From NCBI GenBank assembly GCA_937876435.1, contig CALEIL010000476.1, positions 1-8,975 on the forward strand: a stretch of DNA of 8,975 nt, written 5' to 3'. The notes beneath the pieces are model-generated. The model did not search any database. It was given only the letters and a program-made list of their open reading frames with translations, and was not told the origin of the DNA. The stretch is from an uncultured Bacteroidota bacterium (GTDB lineage Bacteria; Bacteroidota; Bacteroidia; Chitinophagales; Saprospiraceae). Below, in pieces: positions 1 to 7,200 of the stretch; the first letter of the stretch is position 1; each line of letters starts with the position of its first letter. A program made the translations under genes and the position numbers.

Positions 1-758
1 GTGCCGCCCAGTTCTGCGTACATCCGTTTTTGTTCGGCCGTGTAGTGGATGCCTTTTTGGCGTTCGTAGCCACTGATCGCATCTTCCGGTATCTTGTTGC
101 CCTGGACGATGTAAAACTGAGATCCGGAGGATTTTTTTTCCGGGTTGGCCTGGTCGCCGATCCGTGCCGCAGCCAAAGCCCCTTTGATGTGAATCAGGCT
201 ATCGGTAAATTCTGCCGGTATCTGGTATCCCGGTCCCCCTGAGCCGAGGGCTGTCCCCATACCAGCACTTCGAGAGCGCGGGTCACCGCCCTGGATCATA
301 AATCCTTCGATGACACGGTGAAATAGCAGTGAGTCGTAAAAGCCGGCCTCCACGAGCTTCGTGAAGTTGTCCCGGTGTCCGGGTGTCAGATCAGAAAGCT
401 CTGCCACCATATCACCCATGGGCGTGTGAATGCGCACCAGGCATCGCTCCGGCGCCTGGACAATCAGCTCCGTTTTCTTTACGGCACGGCGGCGACCCTT
501 CCATACGTTGAGTGTCACCGGGTAGCGTCCACTCATCCAGAATATGTGATCCACTTCGGCCTCCTTGCTGTAGCTCCCGTCGCCAAAGTTCCATAGTACG
601 GAGTCCACTCCGGCTGTCTCAGCCGAAAAGTGCACTGTGGCAGGAGCTCGCAGCACTTCTTCCTTTTCTACCTGAAAAGCCGCCCTAGGTGCAGCGCATG
701 ATGCCAGGGCAAGCAATGCGACCGGCAAGGCCCAATTACAACAGCTCAATTTTATCAC
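1..758 (-). CDS. PKD-domain cyclophilin-type peptidyl-prolyl isomerase lipoprotein (partial, 3' end outside window)
   Basis: Predicted cis-trans prolyl isomerase (EC 5.2.1.8), lipid-anchored in the envelope; 252 codons are visible and the C-terminus lies beyond position 1. The start is the GTG at 758-756. It is the first usable start after an in-frame TAA ten codons upstream, and it shares its G with the TAG of the preceding gene, which suggests translational coupling. Residues 1-21 form a lipoprotein signal with lipobox L18-A19-S20-C21. Residues about 35-102 resemble a PKD domain (WNFGDG at 56-61, then GRYPVTLNV at 77-85). The cyclophilin domain begins near 107. It shows FHRVIEGFMIQGGD (146-159), containing the active-site Arg148, and SGSQFYIV (211-218). 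After that strand comes an insertion (GYERQKG onward) also present in the neighbouring paralogue. The family assignment is firm; the client proteins and which membrane it sits in are unknown. Confidence 0.9.
   Translation of the reverse strand, partial: MIKLSCCNWALPVALLALASCAAPRAAFQVEKEEVLRAPATVHFSAETAGVDSVLWNFGDGSYSKEAEVDHIFWMSGRYPVTLNVWKGRRRAVKKTELIVQAPERCLVRIHTPMGDMVAELSDLTPGHRDNFTKLVEAGFYDSLLFHRVIEGFMIQGGDPRSRSAGMGTALGSGGPGYQIPAEFTDSLIHIKGALAAARIGDQANPEKKSSGSQFYIVQGNKIPEDAISGYERQKGIHYTAEQKRMYAELGG
100..146. repeat. 47-bp direct repeat, copy 1 (inside PKD-cyclophilin gene)
   Basis: Identical base for base to 999-1045. It encodes the conserved NPEKKSSGSQFYIVQG segment of the cyclophilin domain and includes a run of eight A in the coding sense. 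The surrounding gene sequence is much more diverged, so this is paralogue identity rather than a mobile repeat. Confidence 0.9.
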
Positions 759-1414
759 TATTGGATCACTTTTACAGTCATTTTAATATCCTCACTCGGC
801 CGGTTCATCCTGCCGGAAGGTTGCATGGTGATCTTGTCAATCACTTCCAGCCCTTCGATTACTTCGCCAAAGACAGTGTACTCCATATCCAGATTGGGGG
901 CACCGCCCAGCGTTTTGTATTTTTCGCGTTGTTCCGGCGTGTACTTGATACCTTTCTGGCGCTCCAGGGCATCCAGTTGCGGGTCCGACTGGAGGGTTCC
1001 CTGGACGATGTAAAACTGAGATCCGGAGGATTTTTTTTCCGGGTTCACGCTATCGGCCTGCCGGGCAGCGGCCACGGCACCTTTTAAATGTACGGCTCCA
1101 ATCTCCGGTGCTATTTCGTAACCCGGGCCACCGTTGCCGAGGATAGCCCCCGGTGCGGCATTGCGGGAGTCCGGGTCACCGCCCTGGATCATAAACCCAT
1201 TGATGACCCGGTGGAATAAGGTGCCGTCGTAAAAGCCCTCTTCGGCAAGTTTTATAAAATTGTCGCGGTGATTCGGCGTGGAATTAAACAGTCGGATTTT
1301 CATGGTGCCGTACTCTGTCTCAACGGCCACAATGCGCTCTTTTTCCGAAGCACAGGAAGCCAGCACGAGGGCCATCCCAAACATAAATGCTGCAAAAAAA
1401 CTATTCTTCTTCAT
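758..1414 (-). CDS. Cyclophilin-type peptidyl-prolyl cis-trans isomerase lipoprotein
   Basis: Catalyses proline cis-trans isomerisation (EC 5.2.1.8) and is predicted to act in the periplasm or on a lipid-anchored envelope face. It has 218 residues from the ATG at 1414. A TTG eight codons earlier would also be open, but the ATG gives a normal MKK signal peptide, so I prefer it. Lipobox L18-A19-S20-C21 is followed by ASEKE, a mildly acidic stretch only loosely like Bacteroidota surface-export signals. The cyclophilin core shows FHRVINGFMIQGGD (67-80; catalytic Arg69), SGSQFYIV (130-137) and VFGEV (181-185). Between the last two is an insertion of about 30 residues compared with human cyclophilin A. 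The usual Trp of the cyclosporin pocket is not evident. It sits directly upstream of a PKD-bearing paralogue, overlapping it by one base, so the two are probably co-transcribed. No clear promoter was found in the gap upstream. Confidence 0.93.
   Translation of the reverse strand: MKKNSFFAAFMFGMALVLASCASEKERIVAVETEYGTMKIRLFNSTPNHRDNFIKLAEEGFYDGTLFHRVINGFMIQGGDPDSRNAAPGAILGNGGPGYEIAPEIGAVHLKGAVAAARQADSVNPEKKSSGSQFYIVQGTLQSDPQLDALERQKGIKYTPEQREKYKTLGGAPNLDMEYTVFGEVIEGLEVIDKITMQPSGRMNRPSEDIKMTVKVIQ
999..1045. repeat. 47-bp direct repeat, copy 2 (inside upstream cyclophilin gene)
   Basis: Exact match to 100-146, at an offset of 899 bp. A second exact match of 24 bp (279-302 and 1172-1195) covers the FMIQGGDP region at an offset of 893 bp. 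The two offsets differ by 6 bp, so a two-codon length difference lies between the matched blocks. Confidence 0.9.
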
Positions 1415-1858
1415 CGTAAATGGCTTTGAAATACTCAATAAGTTTTTCCTGTAATTCCATTCAGTCGGTATTGATTTGTTAAAAGTAAAATTTATACTCT
1501 TGCTATAATTATTTTAGCCTTTTGTATGCTATGCTAGTCATGCATTTGCGAGGCACAGGAATTTGAAGTTGGGAAAACGACAAACGCCATTTTGTTGGCA
1601 ATACTCAAAAATGAATCAATTGCCAAATTAACACAAGGGTGTATGCAATATAATCAAATTTATATACTTTCGGTATACAATTCTATAATTTCTATTAAAA
1701 ATTTTCCATGTAAAAAATTGCAATAAGGATATTGCTGATTAATTGGTGAAGTGGTAGACTTTTCTGGTTATAATAGAATAACTTTGAGCAGCGTAGGATT
1801 CACTCCTTGCTCAAATATTATATTCTTCTGGAATTATTGTGGTTTGTAACGCTGATCC
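1415..1858. other. AT-rich intergenic gap between thiL and the cyclophilin pair
   Basis: About 440 bp with no convincing gene on either strand; the frames are closed by many stops. It contains a hairpin just downstream of thiL (1783-1815) and an 8-bp inverted repeat (1595-1602 with 1619-1626, 16-nt spacer). It also has a minus-strand TAAATTTG (1662-1655) that fits the Bacteroidota -7 consensus TAnnTTTG. The only TTG upstream of that box is 15 nt away, shorter than expected for a -33 element, so I do not annotate it as a promoter. The region must separate two minus-strand transcription units or act as a long leader. Confidence 0.6.
1783..1815 (-). terminator. Possible weak terminator hairpin downstream of thiL
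   Basis: A perfect 8-bp inverted repeat (TTTGAGCA / TGCTCAAA, 17-nt loop) lies about 44 nt past the thiL stop on its coding strand. The following sequence is U-rich but not a clean U-run, and the stem is AU-rich with a large loop, so termination is plausible rather than demonstrated. Confidence 0.3.
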
Positions 1859-2902
1859 CTATTTTCTACTTCCAAAATGTTGCCAGCCCTGTGCTTCCAG
1901 GGGATGTCTCAGGCCGGCTTTGGAGTAAAGAAGGACGCCAGAGCCCGGCTCGGTGATTTCACCAATGATGGTGGCATCAGCCATCTGCTGGACGATGGCT
2001 TTATCCCCCGGATCGATGGTAAATAGCAATTCGTAATCTTCCCCACCGTTGAGCGCCGCCGTAGTGGGGTCGATATTGAATTTGAAAGCCATCTCTCTGG
2101 TTTCCTGAGCGATAGGAATCATGTCTTCCAGGATGTAGCCGTGAACGCCCGAACGATCGCAAATGTGGAACAACTCGGAAGCCAGGCCATCGCTGATATC
2201 GATCATCGACGTGGGGATGAGCTGGGCTCGTTCCATCTCCTCGAAAATGTCTTTGCGGGCATCGGGTTTGAGTATCCTTCCGATTAAATAATCCTGATTT
2301 TCCAAATCGGGTTGTACCTCAGGATTTTCCATAAAAATGGTCTTTTCCCGCTCCAGTAATTGTAACCCAATATAAGCCGCACCCAGGTCTCCTGTAGTGA
2401 CCAGCAGATCTCCTGGACGGGCTCCACTTCTGTACACGAGGTTTTCTACGTCAGCCTGACCTATGGCTGTGATGCTGATCACCAGACCACTCAACGAGGA
2501 GGTCGTATCACCCCCGACCAGATCCACCTCGTAAAATTCGCAGGCTTTCCGCATTCCTTCATAAAGCTCATCCAGAGCTTCCACGCTAAACCTGTTGGAA
2601 ATGGCCACAGATACCGTGATCTGTCTGGGCCGAGCATTCATGGCGTATATGTCCGATACATTGACAGCCACAGATTTATATCCCAGATGTTTTAAGGGCT
2701 GATACATCAGGTCAAAGTGGATGCCTTCCACTAGCATATCCGTGGTGACGACCGTGGTGGTAGATACATTCCGGAGGACAGCAGCATCATCGCCGACCCC
2801 CCGGATGGTGAAGTCTTTATTGACTTCTATATCTTTTGTCAGGTGATCGATAAGACCAAATTCTCCTAATTTTTCGATATCTGTTCGATTGGATTGTGCC
2901 AT
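1859..2902 (-). CDS. thiL: Thiamine-monophosphate kinase
   Basis: Phosphorylates thiamine monophosphate with ATP to give thiamine pyrophosphate (EC 2.7.4.16), the last step of cofactor synthesis, in the cytoplasm. The 347 residues match the usual family length. Hallmarks of the ThiL/PurM-like fold occur in order: GVGDDAAV (35-42), TTDMLVEGIHFD (53-64), NVSDIYAMNARP (81-92; the family usually has NxSDxxAMGA here), VGGDTT (129-134), TGDLG (170-174), MIDISDGLASEL (233-244) and NGGEDYELLF (285-294). The aspartates in these motifs bind Mg-ATP in characterised ThiL. The ATG at 2902 lies 20 nt after the stop of the upstream pseudouridine synthase gene, so the two probably share a transcript. No Shine-Dalgarno sequence is visible. 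No other thiamine biosynthesis gene lies in the window, and no TPP riboswitch was recognised upstream. The identification is firm. Confidence 0.97.
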   Translation of the reverse strand: MAQSNRTDIEKLGEFGLIDHLTKDIEVNKDFTIRGVGDDAAVLRNVSTTTVVTTDMLVEGIHFDLMYQPLKHLGYKSVAVNVSDIYAMNARPRQITVSVAISNRFSVEALDELYEGMRKACEFYEVDLVGGDTTSSLSGLVISITAIGQADVENLVYRSGARPGDLLVTTGDLGAAYIGLQLLEREKTIFMENPEVQPDLENQDYLIGRILKPDARKDIFEEMERAQLIPTSMIDISDGLASELFHICDRSGVHGYILEDMIPIAQETREMAFKFNIDPTTAALNGGEDYELLFTIDPGDKAIVQQMADATIIGEITEPGSGVLLYSKAGLRHPLEAQGWQHFGSRK

Positions 2903-2922
2903 AAGTTGTAGTCATTAAAACA

Positions 2923-3609
2923 TTAGGAATGAATCGCAATTGATTTGGCAGGAGGAATAAAAGGCCTCGTCAAATTCCACAATGGGTCATCCGGTAGTGA
3001 TAAATCATAGACCTCAACCGGAACCTGATGATGGTCCTGTATCGTATAGCGTAAAGCGTGTAAATGAATGGACCGGTCGGGGTTTTTCCGTCGGGCCCCG
3101 TACTTGACGTCCCCTTTTACCGGGTGTCCTATCCAGGATAATTGCTGCCGGATCTGATGAAACCTTCCGGTCGCGGGCCTGACCTGAAGTAAGGTATACC
3201 GGTCAAATTGATGAAGGATATCGTACGATAATTCGGCTTTTTTCCCATCCGGGCTTTCGTATGCTTTCATTTTTCGGCCATCCCGGTTCAGATACGAAAT
3301 AATGGTTTGCCCTTGCTCAGGATGTCCTTCTACGATGGCCAGGTAGATTTTTTCGATCACCTTCAGGGTGGTATTGATAGGAGAGAGCCTATCCCTGTAA
3401 AATAAAACCACGCCACTCACGGGCTGGTCGATGCGGGTCCATATCCGGACTGGTTCATTGAGGTATATTTGGAGAGAGCGGTCGAGGGGTTCCGGTCCTT
3501 CCAGGTCCTTGCTTTGACAGGGAATACCCGGATCTTTGTGCAGACCGATGCATTGTTCATCTGCGTACAACAATTCGAACCGCGTCAAGTCACTACCTGA
3601 CTTCTTCAT
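2923..3609 (-). CDS. RluA-family RNA pseudouridine synthase (single catalytic domain)
   Basis: Isomerises specific uridines in rRNA or tRNA to pseudouridine, in the cytoplasm. From the ATG at 3609 it is 228 residues, has no N-terminal S4 domain, and is close in size to RluA rather than RluC/RluD. Motif II reads TRIDQPVSG (58-66), where the family normally has HRLDxxTSG; the catalytic aspartate is D61. Further family motifs are RPATGRFHQIR (144-154) and GHPVKGDVKYG (161-171). Start choice is uncertain: in-frame ATGs also occur at 3627 and 3624, all inside the end of the upstream small gene. 3609 gives the smallest overlap (17 nt), and a TTG at 3588 would avoid overlap. The overlap suggests translational coupling with the DUF4834 gene, and thiL follows 20 nt later. 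Target nucleotide cannot be inferred from the sequence. Confidence 0.9.
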   Translation of the reverse strand: MKKSGSDLTRFELLYADEQCIGLHKDPGIPCQSKDLEGPEPLDRSLQIYLNEPVRIWTRIDQPVSGVVLFYRDRLSPINTTLKVIEKIYLAIVEGHPEQGQTIISYLNRDGRKMKAYESPDGKKAELSYDILHQFDRYTLLQVRPATGRFHQIRQQLSWIGHPVKGDVKYGARRKNPDRSIHLHALRYTIQDHHQVPVEVYDLSLPDDPLWNLTRPFIPPAKSIAIHS

Positions 3610-3781
3610 AGTCGATGTATTCATCATCCTGTACGGACCCGGAAGCAGGAGAATGATCGTTCTTCCTAAAATCGTCGTCCCGGATATATCTTGTTCTGTT
3701 TTCTATTTCACGGGCCTGTCTTTTTTTAAACCGGCTGTAAAAATACCAGATGACAAGACCTATAATTAACCACTGCATCAT
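3593..3781 (-). CDS. DUF4834-like small single-pass membrane protein
   Basis: 62 residues starting with two consecutive ATG codons (3781 and 3778). A hydrophobic segment at about residues 3-16 is followed by a basic stretch (SRFKKRQAREIENRTR) and an acidic tail ending DDEYIDYEEVR. This layout of one N-terminal membrane helix, a charged linker and a terminal DYEEV-type signature matches the DUF4834 family of Bacteroidota, whose function is unknown. By the positive-inside rule the tail is predicted to be cytoplasmic. It is the first gene of the minus-strand group. Its 3' end overlaps the start of the pseudouridine synthase gene, which supports it being translated. The length and motif fit are good, but the family is judged from memory of its pattern. 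Confidence 0.78.
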   Translation of the reverse strand: MMQWLIIGLVIWYFYSRFKKRQAREIENRTRYIRDDDFRKNDHSPASGSVQDDEYIDYEEVR

Positions 3782-3810
3782 ACTTTAAATCTTAACTAAC
3801 ACACTAAATT

Positions 3811-3830
3811 TCGGTACACTTGTGTGCCGA
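3811..3830. promoter_or_regulatory. 20-bp near-perfect palindrome, candidate operator
   Basis: The arms TCGGTACAC and GTGTGCCGA are complementary at eight of nine positions, with a G-T pair at the ninth, and are separated by TT. It lies about 30 bp upstream of the start of the DUF4834 gene, in the expected promoter region of that operon. The two-base spacer favours a dimeric DNA-binding site over an RNA hairpin, although an 8-bp stem with a CUUG loop is also possible. No regulator is identified. Confidence 0.4.
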
Positions 3831-4181
3831 CTTCAAAAAGATTGCAGGTCTGTTCCGACACATATTCCTCATATCTTTTCCGATACAATTGTTTGAATTT
3901 CACCCATCAGATCTGTACGTAAACAGGATTGAATGAAGTTTGTCAAATCCACAGGAGTTTATTGCGATTTCGTAGTCGTCCCTGATCTCGAAAAATCGAA
4001 TGAGCTTCTCAAGTGATTTTCACTCCCAGGCAGTACTTTTGACCTGTATTCCACCATATGACATGCATTCTTTACAAACAAATGTACGATAATCCAATAA
4101 ATGGAGGTCCAATATGTTTAATATAAATTCCTTATCGTAATTGATATGGCTTAAAAAGTTATTATGAGCTGACAATTTTAG

Positions 4182-4189
4182 TATTTTTG
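4182..4189 (+). promoter_or_regulatory. Candidate Bacteroidota -7 promoter element for the DUF2723-M28 operon
   Basis: TATTTTTG matches the Bacteroidota housekeeping sigma -7 consensus TAnnTTTG exactly and sits 25 bp before the ATG at 4215, implying a short leader of roughly 20 nt. A proper TTG -33 element is not present at the expected distance; GTTA at 4158-4161 is the nearest weak resemblance. AT-rich DNA can give this box by chance. Confidence 0.4.
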
Positions 4190-4214
4190 GGGCTAAATTG
4201 AATTTTACCTTGCT

Positions 4215-7200
4215 ATGAATAATCAATACAATTTTTTGAAAAATGTTTCGGGGTGGGTCGTCTTTGCAGTCACACTCATCGTGTTTGCCGCTACTGCGGA
4301 ACGCTCGGGGTCGCTGTGGGACGTCGGTGAATTCATCGCCGGGGCCTATAAGCTGCAGGTCGTTCACCCTCCGGGAGCGCCCTTGTTTCTCCTGGTGGGG
4401 CGGATTTTTGCACTGATAGGGGATATGTTCTCCACCAGTCCGTCGGCTCCCGCCTTTGCGGTCAATTTATTGTCAGGATTTTCTACCGCCTTTGCGGCAT
4501 TGTTTGCCACCTGGATATGTATTCGATTGAGCAAGCTGGCTTTGGTGGGAAGAAATATTGAAACTACTACAGCTCAAAATATAAGTCTGGCCCTGGGGGG
4601 TGCAGTCGCGGGGTTTGCCGGTGCGTTTTGTACTTCGGTCTGGTTTTCCGCCGTCGAAGGTGAAGTATACGCATTGTCTACGTGCTTCACATTGCTCACG
4701 CTGTGGGCCGCAGTGAAATGGTACACCCTGCCCGAATCCAAAACCAACGATCGCTGGCTTCTACTTTCTTTTTACGCCATCGGGTTGTCCATCGGGGTCC
4801 ACCTGCTGTCAGCCCTGGCGATTCCTTCCCTGGCTCTGTTTTACTACAATAAAAAATCGGAAAAACCTTCTCTGGGTGGATTTGTCGTAGCTGCCCTGGT
4901 GGGTCTGGTCACCCTGGTTATCATTCAGAAAGGGGTGATCGTAGGATTGCCACTGCTGTGGTCCAAACTGGAATTGTTGACCGTCAACTCGATGGGACTG
5001 CCAATTCACAGCGGATTGATCCCATTGATTTTGCTCTTGCTGGCCGGGTTTTACTTTGGGTTGCGGTACGCGTGGAAGAATAATAAATACGTGATCGAAA
5101 GAGCTTTATTGGCACTCATGCTGGTCATTATCGGCTACAGCACCATTATGGTTGTCGTTCTCCGTGCAGGGGCAGAGCCTCCGATCAATATGAATGATCC
5201 GGATAACGTGTTTTCGCTCATTCCCTATATCAACCGGGAGCAGTATGGCGAACGTGCAATTCTTAAAGGTCCGCAGTTTGACAAAAATCCGGTCGAAATA
5301 ACCTATACCGAAAGGTATGGCCGGGTCGGGGATAAGTACGAAATCACTACGTTCAAACCCAATGTAAAATACCGCGATCAGGACGAAGTCCTGTTTCCCA
5401 GGATGTCGTCCAACCAACCCAAGGACACACCCCGGTACAGAGCCCACTGGATGAAACGGCAAAATGGCTCGCCTACGCTGGGAGACAATATCAATTTCTT
5501 TTTTCAATACCAGGTAGGGTGGATGTATTTCCGCTATTTCATGTGGAATTTTGCGGGGCGCCTGGATGGGGATCAGGGTTATGTCCCGTGGGACTGGACT
5601 TCCGGCCACTGGGCATCGGGGATACCGTTTGTCGATAAGATACTCAAAATGGGATTCTATGATTATACCCAGGATCCTGAATCTGTGAAGGCGGATGAGA
5701 ACAGGAATTTTTACTTCTACCTTCCGGTCATATTTGGACTGCTTGGATTTTTCTGGCACTATTCCAAAAGACGGAAGGACTGGCTGACGATGCTGGCTTT
5801 CTTTGTGATCACGGGGATCGGCATCATCGTTTATTCCAACCAACCCCCGATAGAACCGCGGGAACGGGACTATGTTTTGGTGGGATCGTTCTTTGCCTTT
5901 GCCATCTGGATGGGGATGGCGGTGCCCGCTCTTTACGAGAAACTTTCAGAAAAAATGAAAGGATCAGCCCCGGCTTATCTGGCTGGTGCCATCGTCATGA
6001 TTGCTCCCCTGCTGATGGGATTCAACAATTTTGACGATCACAACCGGCGGCATCTACACAGCGCACGGGATTCGGCCATCAATTTCCTGGAAAGTTGTGA
6101 TCAAAACGCCATCTTGTTTACATTTGGTGACAATGATACCTATCCCCTTTGGTACGCCCAGGAAGTAGAAGGGATCCGGCCTGATGTCAGAGTCGTTAAT
6201 CTAAGTCTGATACCGGTCGACTGGTATATCAACGGGCTGCGTCGCAAGAAAAATGAGTCTCCTGCGATTAAACTGACCTTTACGCTTGATCAGTTCCGGG
6301 GTTCCAAAAGGAATAATCTTCCCGTACAGGAGGCCGGGTTGATGCCGTTGCAGCAGATCCTGGATTTTGCGGCCGCAGAACATCCACAACCAGCTTCCGG
6401 GGGTAGAAGTTTTGAAAGCTATCTGCCGTCCAACCAATTCTTTATCGACGTCAATCCCAATGATCCGGCGGTGACTGAAATGTTGTTACCGGCGGATTCG
6501 GGAAGGGTGGTCAACAGGATGACAGGAACGATTACCACTTCCAACAATTACGTCAATAAAGGTGAACTGACCGTGCTGGATATTATCGCCAACAACTGGA
6601 AGGATCGCCCGATTTACTGGTCATTAACCGCCCCTACAGAACAGTTATTTGGGCTGGAAAAATATCTCCGTATGGAGGGATTGGGGCAACGTCTGGTCCC
6701 GGTCCAGGGGCAGAATATGGTGGATCTGGAAACCGTGTATGATCACATCATGAATGATTTCAAGTGGGGCGGTCTCGATACGCACGATCAAAACGTGGCA
6801 GATGGATTCCGTGCTACGGTTATGGCCTTGAAGAACATGATAGGAAGAGCCGGCCGGGAAGCGATGGATCAGATGAACCGGGCAACGGGAGAAGAAGAAA
6901 AAGCAAGGTATCAACAGATGGGAATCGATCTCATCGACAAATATTTTGAGGTCTTTCCTGATTTCAATTTCCCCTACGATACAGAGACGCTGGTATTTGT
7001 TCAATACTATAATCTCCTGGGTCAGCCTGAGAAAATGGTTCCGCTGCTCGATGCGATGATCGATCGATTTGAGGAACAACTGGTCTTCTACAGATCCATC
7101 AGTCAATCCGCTTTGAACGCAGGATTTGCATCTGAGAAGGAAAGCTGGACTGCCCGACTTCCTGGCCTGGCCAACCTGGTGGTTCAAACCCGGGACGGAG

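Larger units (their letters stand above)
3782..4214. other. Divergent intergenic region
   Basis: 433 bp between the start of the minus-strand DUF4834-rluA-thiL group and the start of the plus-strand DUF2723 gene. It is AT-rich and must contain promoters for both directions. It includes the palindrome at 3811-3830, a -7-like box at 4182-4189, and a minus-strand stretch (3796-4214) that looks like decayed coding sequence. No intact gene was found. Confidence 0.7.
3796..4214 (-). pseudogene. Possible remnant of a minus-strand protein-coding gene
   Basis: Read on the minus strand, the DNA just upstream of the DUF2723 start is open for about 65 codons and reaches one TGA at 4022-4020. In the same frame it stays open for 39 more codons (KSLEKLIRFFEIRDDYEIA onward) to a TGA at 3902-3900. 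A shift of one base at GATGGGTGA then gives 35 further open codons (VKFKQLYRKRYEEY onward) to TAG at 3798-3796. The joined reading has protein-like composition. Its last part loosely recalls the second helix-turn-helix of AraC regulators (IA...GF...G...YRKRY), although the spacing is not exact. I cannot name the family, and chance open frames remain a real alternative. Confidence 0.25.

Noticed and set aside
412..594. 60-codon minus-strand frame beginning MELWRREL
   Set aside because: It lies inside the PKD-cyclophilin gene in another frame of the same strand. The overlapping frame has a lipobox, PKD and cyclophilin motifs and is clearly the real one.
689..1087. 132-codon plus-strand open frame
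   Set aside because: It is antisense to the two cyclophilin genes, shows no family signature, and shares a segment with the 30-242 frame only because of the 47-bp repeat.
1477..1509. E. coli-like sigma-70 sequence (TTGTTA ... TATAAT) on the plus strand
   Set aside because: The spacer is 22 bp, there is no plus-strand gene downstream, and Bacteroidota do not use this consensus.
1655..1680. TAAATTTG on the minus strand with a TTG 15 nt upstream as a cyclophilin promoter
   Set aside because: The spacer is too short for the Bacteroidota consensus and the leader would exceed 200 nt. It is noted in the intergenic entry but not called as a promoter.
3934..4014. Short plus-strand frame (MKFVKSTGVYCDF..., 27 residues) in the divergent gap
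   Set aside because: It is very short, has no promoter or ribosome-binding evidence, and overlaps the possible minus-strand remnant. It is indistinguishable from chance.
2903..4214. TPP riboswitch upstream of the thiL operon
   Set aside because: I did not recognise the conserved THI-box elements in the DNA upstream of thiL or upstream of the operon's first gene.
5106..5843. 245-codon minus-strand open frame
   Set aside because: It is antisense to conserved DUF2723 coding sequence and its composition is that of a shadow frame, with no recognisable domain.
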